Source: Betaproteobacteria bacterium
Lineage (GTDB): Bacteria > Pseudomonadota > Gammaproteobacteria > Burkholderiales > Burkholderiaceae_F
Assembly: GCA_016861185.1 (NCBI GenBank)
Contig: BOKW01000001.1
Span: 62,001-126,000 of the forward strand
Reading direction: 5' to 3'
Length of the DNA stretch: 64,000 nucleotides
The translations under genes and the position numbers were made by a program. This document shows positions 8,033 to 15,363 of this stretch, piece by piece. The notes beneath the pieces are model-generated. The model was not told where the DNA came from. It did not search any database and was given only the letters and a program-made list of their open reading frames with translations. Within the stretch, counting starts at the first letter, position 1. Each line of letters starts with the position of its first letter.

Positions 8033-10024
8033 TCAGCCTTCGAGCCGGAACACGAACTCGACGTCGACCTCGCGCGGCTCGCCGGGCGGCTGGTAGCGCC
8101 AGCGCAGCGCGGCATGGCGCACTTCGCGGTCGAAGATCCGGCGCGGCGAGGATTCGAGGATGCGCACGTCCTTGACGCGGCCGTCGGCGTCGACGGCGAG
8201 CCGTGCGAGCACGCGGCCGTGCGTGATGCCGTCGCGCGCGGCTTCGGCGGCGAACTCGGGGCGCGGCTGCGCGATCGGTACGAGCGCAGCGCGCGGCGGC
8301 GGTGCGGCGTTCGGCGCGGGCGGCGGTGCCGCAGGGACTTCGACCGTCGCCACGCTGCGATCGAGCGCCGGCGGCTCGACGATCGACGTCGGCGAACGCA
8401 TCGAAGGCGGCGCCGCATCGGCATGCGCAGCGGTCGGAACATCGCGCTGCGCGCCGGTGCGCTCGGTCGCGGGTGCGGGCGCCGTGCTCGCTGCGGTGAC
8501 GCGCGGGCTCTTGGGCGCGGCAGGTACGGCGGCGGCCGGCTTCGTCGTGCGCGCTGCGCGCACGGGGGCAACGCGCGGCGCCGGCGGCGCACTCGCGCGC
8601 GGCTGCAGATCGGTATCGGCAAGTGGGGCGACCTCGGCCGGCGTCGTCTGCGCGGGCGCTGTTGCGAGCGGCTCAGGCGCCGGTGCAGACGTTTGCTCGG
8701 CGATCGGCGCGAGGACGATCGGCTTGACCTGCGCTTCGATCGCCGCGCGTGCTTCGACCGGCATTGCGGGCGCCTCGAGCGCGCGCAGCGCGATCGCGCC
8801 GACGCCGATCAATGCCGCGGCAATCGCGAACACCGCTTCGTGCGCGCTGAGCGGCCGCTCGAACAGCAGCTCGAAGAGGCGGCTGCGCCGTTTGAACGCG
8901 GCGGGCAGCGAAGGCGCCTGCGGTTGTGCCGGCGCGCCGGCCGGCTGCGTTGGCGGGGCGGAATCCGCTTCGACCGGACTGCTCGCGACCGCTGCGGCCG
9001 TGTTCGGCTCGCTCGGCGCGGGCGTCGTGCGCGCTTCTTCCGTCGCGGCGTCTTGCGTCGTTGCCGCAGGGGCCGGCGACAGCAGCACGGTGCGCTCCGC
9101 GTCGTCCTGATCGCCGGCGGCGATCAGCGCGCGCAGCACGTCGACCGAAGGCGGGCGATGCTCGGGCCGCACCGCGAGCCCCGCGTCGAGCGCGGCGAGC
9201 AGCGCGTGCGAGTAGCGGCCGAACGCGGCCTCCGACAGCGGCGTCATCTCGTCGTGCACGGTGCGCGCGACCGCGGGCGGCGGCGGCTGGCGCAGGATGA
9301 TCGCGTGCGCGGTCGCGCACAGCGCGTAGAGGTCGGTCCACGGCCCCTGCTTGATTCCGGCGACGTCGGCGTACTGCTCGATCGGCGCGTAGCCCGGCTT
9401 GACGATCACCGTCAGCGACTGCGTCAGCTCGTCGATCACGCGCCGCGCGGCGCCGAAGTCGAGCAGCAGCGGCACGCTGTCCTTCAGCACGAGGATGTTG
9501 TCGGGCGCCACGTCGCGATGCAGGCAGTTGGCCTTGTGCAGCATCGCCAGCGCGTCGAGCATGCGATCGAGAAAAGCGCGCAGCCACGCCTCGTCGGGCG
9601 GCGGGTTGCTCGCGAGCCATTGCTTGAGCGTCGGCCCCTCGTACAGCGGCATCACGATGAAGCCGGTGCCCTTGTCCTCCCAGAACTGATGCACGCGCAC
9701 GAGCGACGGATGATCGAACTGCGCGAGCAGCCGCGCTTCGTTGATGAAGCTGCGCAGGCCGACGGCGAAGGCGTCCTGGTGCCGCACCGAGGAGCGCGGC
9801 TGCACCGAGAAGTCGCCCGCGCGGCGCGCGAGCAGCGCAGGCATGTACTCCTTGATCGCGACGCGGCGCTTCAGCCGCAGATCGAGCGCGGAGTAGACGA
9901 CGCCGAAGCCGCCTTCGGCGATCACGCGGTCGATGACGAATTCGTTGAGCCGATAGCCGCGCGGCAGGCAGCCGGCGAGGTCGTCGGCGTCTTGCGTCGC
10001 TTGCGGCAGTCCGTCGCGCGGCAT
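8033..10024 (-). CDS. Transmembrane Ser/Thr protein kinase with TonB-like C-terminal domain
   Basis: 663 residues. A Hanks-type kinase domain spans about 25-300: glycine loop AEGGFGVVYS, K58 (VAIKEY), E96, HRDVAPDN (D171, N176) and DFGAAR at 189-194. The usual Lys of HRDxKPxN is Ala173, a variant I know from some proteobacterial kinases. A single membrane helix at about 395-413 is followed by a 170-residue Pro/Ala-rich linker. Residues 587-661 resemble a TonB C-terminal domain (HGRVLARLAVDADGRVKDVR ... YQPPGEPREVDVEFVF). This suggests a cytoplasmic kinase joined to a periplasmic TonB-like tip. An in-frame ATG at 10075 would add 17 residues; neither start has a strong ribosome site. Confidence 0.87.
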   Translation of the reverse strand: MPRDGLPQATQDADDLAGCLPRGYRLNEFVIDRVIAEGGFGVVYSALDLRLKRRVAIKEYMPALLARRAGDFSVQPRSSVRHQDAFAVGLRSFINEARLLAQFDHPSLVRVHQFWEDKGTGFIVMPLYEGPTLKQWLASNPPPDEAWLRAFLDRMLDALAMLHKANCLHRDVAPDNILVLKDSVPLLLDFGAARRVIDELTQSLTVIVKPGYAPIEQYADVAGIKQGPWTDLYALCATAHAIILRQPPPPAVARTVHDEMTPLSEAAFGRYSHALLAALDAGLAVRPEHRPPSVDVLRALIAAGDQDDAERTVLLSPAPAATTQDAATEEARTTPAPSEPNTAAAVASSPVEADSAPPTQPAGAPAQPQAPSLPAAFKRRSRLFELLFERPLSAHEAVFAIAAALIGVGAIALRALEAPAMPVEARAAIEAQVKPIVLAPIAEQTSAPAPEPLATAPAQTTPAEVAPLADTDLQPRASAPPAPRVAPVRAARTTKPAAAVPAAPKSPRVTAASTAPAPATERTGAQRDVPTAAHADAAPPSMRSPTSIVEPPALDRSVATVEVPAAPPPAPNAAPPPRAALVPIAQPRPEFAAEAARDGITHGRVLARLAVDADGRVKDVRILESSPRRIFDREVRHAALRWRYQPPGEPREVDVEFVFRLEG

Positions 10025-10161
10025 GGTGTTTGCGGTCTCCGTTCGTCGCGTCGCCGGCGCAAAGCGCACGGCCACGCGACTCGACGATAGGGATCGCGCG
10101 CGGCGCGCACTACGGAATCTGCGGCATCGAGCGCGCCGAAGGATCGCGCAGGAAGTCGTTG

Positions 10162-10260
10162 CCTCCCCCTTTCGTAAAGGGGGACCGAGGGGGATTTTTC
10201 GGTTCTTCGCAATCGACGCGACAGAGAAATCCCCCCTGCCCCCCTTTTCAAAAGGGGGTT
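10162..10260. repeat. Inverted pair of family A repeats
   Basis: Two units in opposite orientation. CTCCCCCTTTCGTAAAGGGG with a GGGGATTTTT end covers about 10162-10198; GAAATCCCCCCTGCCCCCC with TTTTCAAAAGGGGG covers about 10225-10258. They are separated by about 26 bp and lie between the kinase start and the methyltransferase stop. The AAATCC ends face each other. Confidence 0.85.
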
Positions 10261-10282
10261 CGCACGGCGGTGCGCGCTGCCG

Positions 10283-10924
10283 CTAGCGCGGGCGGAACAC
10301 GAGGAAGTACTGGTGCGGCAGGAAGTCGTGCTGTGCCGCGAGCGCGTAGCCGGCGCGTTGCATCTCGGCACGGACGACGTCGGCCGCTACCCGCGCGCTA
10401 CGCGGCGGACCGACCGGCGACTCGAGGGTGAAGTCGACGATCGCGACTGCACCACCGGGCTTCAGGCGCTCGCGCAGCCGACCGAAGTACGCCACGCGCT
10501 CGCCGATGTGGTGATACGTGTCGACGATCAGCACGCGATCGACCGGCGCGGGCAGTTGCGGATCGTCGGGCTTGCCGCGCACCGGCTGCAGGTTGGCAAG
10601 CTGCTCGCGCTGCGCGCGTTCGCCGAGGTAGCGGACCATGTCGGGCTCGATGTCGACCGCGTACACGCGGCCCTTGGGCACGGCGCGCGCCAGGCGCACC
10701 GCGAAGTAGCCGGTGCCGGCGCCGATGTCGGCGACGGTCGCGTCCGGCGCGAGCGCGAGCGCGGCGATCACGTCGTCGGGTTTCTGCCAGCGATCGCGCG
10801 CGGGGTCGTCGAACACGCGCGCCCAGCGCTCCGCGCCGGAGAACCGGTGCTCGTGCGTGTGCGGCGTCTGCGCAAGGGCAACGGTGAAACCGAGCAGCAC
10901 GAGCGCGAACAGGCGTCGGAGCAT
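10283..10924 (-). CDS. Exported class I SAM-dependent methyltransferase
   Basis: 213 residues. MLRRLFALVLLGFTVALAQT looks like a Sec signal peptide cleaved near residue 18. The Rossmann methyltransferase motif I is VADIGAGTGYFA (about 64-75) and the acidic end of strand 2 is VYAVDIEP. Homologous proteins are commonly annotated as class I methyltransferases with a signal peptide. The start at 10924 has AAGGA 6 bases upstream. An in-frame extension further upstream runs through palindromic repeats and is not credible as protein. Palindromic repeat pairs flank the gene on both sides. How it would obtain SAM outside the cytoplasm is unclear. Confidence 0.8.
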   Translation of the reverse strand: MLRRLFALVLLGFTVALAQTPHTHEHRFSGAERWARVFDDPARDRWQKPDDVIAALALAPDATVADIGAGTGYFAVRLARAVPKGRVYAVDIEPDMVRYLGERAQREQLANLQPVRGKPDDPQLPAPVDRVLIVDTYHHIGERVAYFGRLRERLKPGGAVAIVDFTLESPVGPPRSARVAADVVRAEMQRAGYALAAQHDFLPHQYFLVFRPR

Positions 10925-10983
10925 CGTCGTTCCTTGCGAAGCGGGTCGCCGAAGGCGGGCATTGTCGCGAAAGGGAGGCGGCG

Positions 10984-11107
10984 GAGAAATCCCCCCTTGC
11001 CCCCCTTTACGAAAGGGGGTAACTGCTCTCATGCGGGAGTCCCCCGCCGTGGGAAGACCTCGCCCCCTTTCGCAAAGGGGGCGCACGCGAAGCGTGCGGG
11101 GGATTTC
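10984..11107. repeat. Inverted pair of family A repeats
   Basis: One unit at about 10984-11020 (GAAATCCCCCCTTGCCCCCC with TTTACGAAAGGGGG) and an oppositely oriented unit at about 11061-11107 (CGCCCCCTTTCGCAAAGGGG with GGGGGATTTCGC). The second carries an extra small hairpin, CGCACGCGAAGCGTGCG. Here the GGGGG ends face each other, the opposite arrangement to the pair at 10162-10260 on the other side of the methyltransferase gene. Confidence 0.85.
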
Positions 11108-11134
11108 GCGGTGCGGGCCGAGACGCGGCGCTCG

Positions 11135-11719
11135 TCAGACCTGGCCGATCGAAACCATGTACTCGCGCGCGGCCTGTTCGCCGCGGAACAGCGCGATCCG
11201 GCGGCAGGCGTGCTTGAGCCTTTCGCTCAGCTCCTCGAGCGTCTTGCACTCCTGGATGCGCGCGGCGGGCTCTTCGCCGTACGGTCCCAGGCGGTCGTAC
11301 AGCGCGCGCACGGCCATGCGCTTGCGCTCCTCGAGCGTCGGCGTTTTCGGTTCGGCGGGTGCGGGCGCGGGCGCCGCCGTGACCGCCGCCGCGGCGGCCT
11401 GCGCGGCAGCGCGCAGCGCGGGAATCGCGTCGGGGCCGCGCGGCGATTCCATCACGACGGTCGCTTCGTCGTCGTCGTCGACCCAGTCCGGGATGTCGGT
11501 TTCGACCGTCCCGGTCTGCTCGATCATGCCCTTTTCGAGCAGCGCCGCGACGATGCTCTCGAACTCGCCGTCGCGCGCGACGAGCTCCAGCTCGGCCGCC
11601 GTGCGCCGGCCGTCGACCATGATCAGGACGCGCCGCATCGCGGGCGTCAGCGCGCCACTGCGGGTCGCGACTTCGGCGACGCCCTTGGCGGTCTTCGAGT
11701 AGATCAGCGAGAAGTTCAT
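11135..11719 (-). CDS. Hypothetical protein, 194 aa, winged-helix-like N-terminus
   Basis: No named family recognised. Residues 1-70 (MNFSLIYSKTAKGVAEVATR, RRVLIMVDGRRTAAELELVA) look like a small helical, possibly winged-helix-like domain. An acidic patch (DIPDWVDDDDEATVV) and an Ala/Pro linker follow. The C-terminal part, about 130-194 (RKRMAVRALYDRLGPYGEEP onward), is helical. It has no signal peptide or membrane segment. The ATG at 11719 is preceded by GGAG at about 11 bases; the frame is open further upstream but Arg-rich. About 240 bp upstream (11720-11962) show no other feature. Confidence 0.65.
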   Translation of the reverse strand: MNFSLIYSKTAKGVAEVATRSGALTPAMRRVLIMVDGRRTAAELELVARDGEFESIVAALLEKGMIEQTGTVETDIPDWVDDDDEATVVMESPRGPDAIPALRAAAQAAAAAVTAAPAPAPAEPKTPTLEERKRMAVRALYDRLGPYGEEPAARIQECKTLEELSERLKHACRRIALFRGEQAAREYMVSIGQV

Positions 11720-11962
11720 CGACTGCAACTCCGGTTCATCGCAGCGGGGCGCGCGACACCCGCCCCTCCCTCCGGTCGCGCATCGGCGAAGCGGTCCGGC
11801 GCGCTCCGAGTGCGCAGCGTGAACCCGGCGCCGCGCCTGCGGTTCGTTCAGACACGCGGTCGGACGCGCGCTTTTTGACGCATCCGTGGAATGCCGGACG
11901 CCCTCAAGACTGCGCGCCGGCCGCCGAAGAAATGTGGCCGCCGCTGCGGAGCAAGGCCGCAA

Positions 11963-12499
11963 TCAGGCGCAGGCGGCGCCGAACAGGTCGCCTTGTGGCG
12001 AAATGCAGCGCGCTTCGTGCGCGAGCAGCCAGCGCTTGCGCGCGATGCCGCCGCCGAAACCGGTTATCGAGCCATCGGCGCCGATCACGCGATGGCACGG
12101 CACGATGATCGGAATCGGATTGGCGCCGTTGGCGAGCCCCACCGCGCGCGCCGCCCCCGCATCGCCGAGGCGCCTGGCGATCTCGCCGTAGCTCGCCGTC
12201 GCGCCGTACGGGATCGCTCGCAGCAGGCGCCACACGCGAAGCTGGAAGTCGGTGCCCCGCGGCGCGAGCGGCAGGTCGAAGTCGTGCAGCCGGCCGTCGA
12301 AATACGCGCGCAGCTGACGCGCCGCTTCCGCCAGCAGCGCGTCGTGCGTTTCGACGGACCCGGCGATCTGCGCGACGCCCGCTTGCGGCGACCATTCGCC
12401 CTGCATCCATACCTCGGTCAACGCGGCGCCGTCCGACGCCAGCCGCAGCGGGCCGATCGGGCTTGCGATCACGAGGCAGGTCTGGGTCGTCGACGACAT
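11963..12499 (-). CDS. ogt: Methylated-DNA--protein-cysteine S-methyltransferase
   Basis: Repairs O6-alkylguanine in DNA by one-way transfer of the alkyl group to its own cysteine. 178 residues. The active site is IIVPCHRVIG with C135, preceded by the helix-turn-helix region FQLRVWRLLRAIPYGATASY, in which R118 (AARAVG) is the likely arginine finger. The length fits Ogt rather than the fused Ada protein. The start MSSTTQTC was preferred to an in-frame ATG 19 codons upstream because Ogt homology begins there. It diverges from dinB across only 71 bp, placing two DNA-damage genes back to back, possibly sharing control. Confidence 0.93.
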   Translation of the reverse strand: MSSTTQTCLVIASPIGPLRLASDGAALTEVWMQGEWSPQAGVAQIAGSVETHDALLAEAARQLRAYFDGRLHDFDLPLAPRGTDFQLRVWRLLRAIPYGATASYGEIARRLGDAGAARAVGLANGANPIPIIVPCHRVIGADGSITGFGGGIARKRWLLAHEARCISPQGDLFGAACA

Positions 12500-12570
12500 G
12501 GCGGCGGGAAGGGTTGCGGCGCGAGCATACGCGCGCCGTAGACTGCCCGCCGCCACGTTTCGCCGCCCGC

Positions 12571-13794
12571 ATGCCCGACGTTCCCCGCGTGATCGCGCAT
12601 CTCGACATGGACGCGTTCTACGCGTCGGTCGAGCTGTTGCGTTATCCGGAGCTGCGCGGGCTGCCGGTGGTGATCGGCGGCGGCTCGCGCCATCAGCCGG
12701 CGTGGGAGACCGATCCCGCCACCGGCGAGCGGCGCCGGCGCTTCGCGCGGCTGCGCGACTATGCCGGCCGCGGCGTGGCGACGACCGCGACCTACGAAGC
12801 GCGCGCCTTCGGCGTCAACTCGGCGATGGGATTGATGAAGGCGGCGCAGCTTGCGCCGGATGCGATCCTGCTGCCGGTGGACTTCGACGAGTACCGCAAG
12901 TACTCGCGGCTGTTCAAGGCCGCGGTCCGCGCGATCGCGCCGGTGGTCGAGGACCGCGGCATCGACGAGATCTACATCGATCTGACGCCGGTGGTCGCCG
13001 CGCGGCTCGCCGACGAGGAGCCCGGCGCCGACATCGAGGCCGACGCATGGTGGTGCGCGCGCGAGATCGCGCAGGAACTCAAGCAGGCGGTGCGCGACGC
13101 GACCGGGCTCAAGTGCTCGATCGGGCTCGCGCCGAACAAGCTGCTCGCGAAGATCGCCTCGGAGCTCGACAAGCCCGACGGGCTGACCGTCGTCGCGATG
13201 CACGATCTGGCCACGCGCATCTGGCCGCTGCCGGTGCGCAAGATCCACGGCGTGGGGCCCAAGTCGGCGGCGAAGCTCGCGCGGCTCGGCATCACGACGA
13301 TCAGCGAGTTGGCCGCCGCCGAGCCCGACTGGCTGATCGAACAGTTCGGCGCGAGCTACGGCACGTGGTTGCACGACGCCGCGCATGGCCGCGACGACCG
13401 ACCGGTCGTAACGCACAGCGAACCGGTGTCGATGAGCCGCGAGACGACGTTCGAGCGCGACCTGCACGCGGTGCGCGACCGCGGCCTGCTGTCGAAGATC
13501 TTCACCGAGCTGTGCGTCGAGCTCGCCGACGACCTGCGCCGCAAGCGCTACGCGGGGCGCAACATCGCGATCAAGCTGCGCTTCGAGGACTTCCGCACGG
13601 TCACCCGTGCCAAGACGATCGCCGAGCCGACCGACGATCCCAGGGTGATCCGCCGCGCCGCCGGCGAATGCCTGAAGCGCGTCGACCTGTCCAGGCGCAT
13701 CCGCCTGCTCGGCGTTCGCGTCGGTGCGCTCGTTCGCAGCGACGAGCGGGCGGGCGAACGTGCGCGGCACGAGGCAGCGCTGTTCGAAGACTGA
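12571..13794 (+). CDS. dinB: DNA polymerase IV (Y-family translesion polymerase)
   Basis: 407 residues, longer than the roughly 350 of E. coli DinB. The palm carboxylates are visible: D12 in HLDMDAFYASVE and D132-E133 in RGIDEIYIDL. The thumb helix-hairpin-helix motif is IHGVGPKSAAKLARLGI, and the little-finger domain follows from about residue 290. Between VVIGGG and GRGVATTATYEAR (about 37-66) there is an insertion of about 30 charged residues compared with E. coli. It makes untemplated or lesion-bypass extensions during DNA damage. The ATG at 12571 directly precedes the conserved N-terminus. Confidence 0.93.
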   Translation: MPDVPRVIAHLDMDAFYASVELLRYPELRGLPVVIGGGSRHQPAWETDPATGERRRRFARLRDYAGRGVATTATYEARAFGVNSAMGLMKAAQLAPDAILLPVDFDEYRKYSRLFKAAVRAIAPVVEDRGIDEIYIDLTPVVAARLADEEPGADIEADAWWCAREIAQELKQAVRDATGLKCSIGLAPNKLLAKIASELDKPDGLTVVAMHDLATRIWPLPVRKIHGVGPKSAAKLARLGITTISELAAAEPDWLIEQFGASYGTWLHDAAHGRDDRPVVTHSEPVSMSRETTFERDLHAVRDRGLLSKIFTELCVELADDLRRKRYAGRNIAIKLRFEDFRTVTRAKTIAEPTDDPRVIRRAAGECLKRVDLSRRIRLLGVRVGALVRSDERAGERARHEAALFED

Positions 13795-13816
13795 GCAGCC
13801 GCGCCCATGCTGCACT

Positions 13817-13921
13817 GGTCCTCCTCCCCTTCGAGGGGAGGGTCAGGGCGGGGATGGGTTCGCCCGCGCCGACAACCCCATCCCCCTCCCTTCTTCCCCT
13901 TGAAGGAGAAGGGGTCACAAC
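13817..13921. repeat. Palindromic repeat cluster, diverged family B
   Basis: CCTCCTCCCCTTCGAGGGGA starts a first hairpin. A second, CCCCTTGAAGGAGAAGGGG, follows after CCCCATCCCCCTCCC. The cluster lies between the convergent 3' ends of dinB and the anti-sigma gene, so it may also stop transcription from both sides. No T-tract is present. Confidence 0.7.
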
Positions 13922-13949
13922 CGGGAATCGCGTAGGCTCGCCCGCGCTC

Positions 13950-14708
13950 TCACCGCCGCCACCCCCGCTCGCGCGCGGCGCGTTCGGCTTCGGCGTCGAG
14001 CGGATCGCCTGCGATCGTCGCGTCGACCGCATCGAGCAGCGCGGGCGGCAGCGGGGTGGCGGCCGTCCGGTAGCGGTCCGGCGCCGCGGCGCTTTCGTCC
14101 TGCACGACGACGGTGACGCGCCAGTCGCCGCCGCTGCGGCACGCGAGCCCCGCCACCGGGGCGCGCTGCGCGAGCGCGAACGTGCGGCAGTACTCGCCCG
14201 CCTTCGAAACGAAGCTGAGCCCGATGCGCACCGGCGCGTCCGCCGGCTGGTCCCGCACGAGCTGCGCCGACAGCGCCTGTGCGAGCGCGGCGCGCGCGAC
14301 GAGCCCGCCGCGTTCGGCGACGATCGGCTCGCCCGGTCCGCGCAGCGCCACCGCACCGATCGCGACCCCGAGCAGCACGCTCGCCGCCATCGCGCCCCAT
14401 TCGAACCAGCTCCAGCGCGGACGCGGCGCCGCGGTCTTCGCCGCGCGCCGGGCGGCCAGATCGATCACCCCGGATCGGGTCCGGGGCGCGGCGGGCGCGG
14501 CCTGCAGCGCGGCGAGCAGCCGATCCGGCACCGGCTCGTCGAGCACCGGCGCGTAGGCGGCGTGTACGGCGGCGCGCAGGCGACGCATCCGCTCGATGCG
14601 CGCCGCGAGCGCCGCGTCGCCCGCCGCGGCCTGCTCGATCGCCGCCGCGGCGGCGGCGTCGAGCTCGCCGTCGACGTAGGTCATCAGCGTTTCGTCGGAC
14701 CAGTTCAT
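13950..14708 (-). CDS. Membrane-anchored anti-sigma factor
   Basis: 252 residues. The N-terminus NWSDETLMTYVDGELDAAAA is the typical start of an anti-sigma domain that binds and silences an ECF sigma factor. It lacks the HXXXCXXC zinc motif. One membrane helix at about 103-123 follows an Ala/Arg linker. The periplasmic part contains RIGLSFVSKAGEYCRTF and GDWRVTVVVQDESAAA. Its ATG overlaps the sigma-factor stop (ATGA at 14705-14708), so the pair is translationally coupled. The signal it senses is unknown; the divergent subtilase is a candidate partner. Confidence 0.87.
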   Translation of the reverse strand: MNWSDETLMTYVDGELDAAAAAAIEQAAAGDAALAARIERMRRLRAAVHAAYAPVLDEPVPDRLLAALQAAPAAPRTRSGVIDLAARRAAKTAAPRPRWSWFEWGAMAASVLLGVAIGAVALRGPGEPIVAERGGLVARAALAQALSAQLVRDQPADAPVRIGLSFVSKAGEYCRTFALAQRAPVAGLACRSGGDWRVTVVVQDESAAAPDRYRTAATPLPPALLDAVDATIAGDPLDAEAERAARERGWRR

Positions 14709-15220
14709 CGCGCCGCCTCCGCACCGCCCGCGGCGTCGGCCAGCGCCGCCTGCAACTGCTCGCGCGCGCGCGCGAGCCGGCTCGTCAGCGTACCGATCGG
14801 AATGCCGAGCACTTCGGCCGCTTCCTTGTACGGCAGCCCCTCGACGAGCACGAGACCCACGGCGGCGCGCTGGTCGTCGTTGAGCAGCGCCATCGCCCGC
14901 CGCACGGCGATCGCGTCGACCGGCGAACCGGCCTGCGGCGCGCCGACGCCTTCGCCTTCCTCCTCGGGCGCGAACAGCGCGTCGCGCCGCGCGCGCGAAC
15001 GCACTTCGTCGATCCATGCATTGTTGATGATCTTGAACATCCAGCTGTCCAGGCGCGTTCCGGGGGTCCACTGTTCGCGGCGGGTCAACGCGCGCTCGAG
15101 CGCCGCCTGCACCAGGTCGTCGGCGTCCTCGCGATGGCGGGCGAGCGCCCGCGCGAAGCGCCGCAGTCTGGGCAGGAGGTTCACGAGCTCGGCGCGAAAT
15201 TGCTGTTCCGCGGGCGTCAT
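14705..15220 (-). CDS. RNA polymerase sigma factor, ECF subfamily
   Basis: 171 residues. Region 2 is recognisable as ARHREDADDLVQAALERALT and LDSWMFKIINNAWIDEVRSR. Region 4 is LNDDQRAAVGLVLVEGLPYK with the helix-turn-helix EAAEVLGIPIGTLTSRLARA. The start at 15220 is the first ATG before this homology and has an AGGA just upstream. The anti-sigma gene follows with a 4-base overlap. An 8-bp inverted repeat lies 11-56 bp upstream and may belong to an autoregulated promoter. Likely targets are its own operon and the divergent subtilase gene. Confidence 0.92.
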   Translation of the reverse strand: MTPAEQQFRAELVNLLPRLRRFARALARHREDADDLVQAALERALTRREQWTPGTRLDSWMFKIINNAWIDEVRSRARRDALFAPEEEGEGVGAPQAGSPVDAIAVRRAMALLNDDQRAAVGLVLVEGLPYKEAAEVLGIPIGTLTSRLARAREQLQAALADAAGGAEAAR

Positions 15221-15230
15221 GTCCTGCAAG

Positions 15231-15276
15231 CACAACGTTGGAGCGGGGGATTTTCTTCCGCCGCCCGGACGTTGTG
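15231..15276. promoter_or_regulatory. Inverted repeat in the sigma factor/subtilase divergent region
   Basis: CACAACGT at 15231-15238 and its exact complement ACGTTGTG at 15269-15276, 30 bp apart. Reading towards the sigma gene, GGAAG lies 17 bases before AACGTT, which resembles the GGAA/CGTT spacing of many ECF promoters. The promoter assignment is inference; the inverted repeat is seen directly. Confidence 0.5.
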
Positions 15277-15363
15277 TCCATCGGAAAGGGCGGCCGTTCC
15301 GGCGCGTATCGGCGACGATACGATGGCGGTGCCGGCCAGTCCTCGTTTCTTGGGTTCGAAGTG

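Noticed and set aside
10162-11107. A CRISPR array in the GC-rich repeats
   Set aside because: Units are palindromic, spaced irregularly, few per site and in both orientations, with no conserved-length spacers or cas genes.
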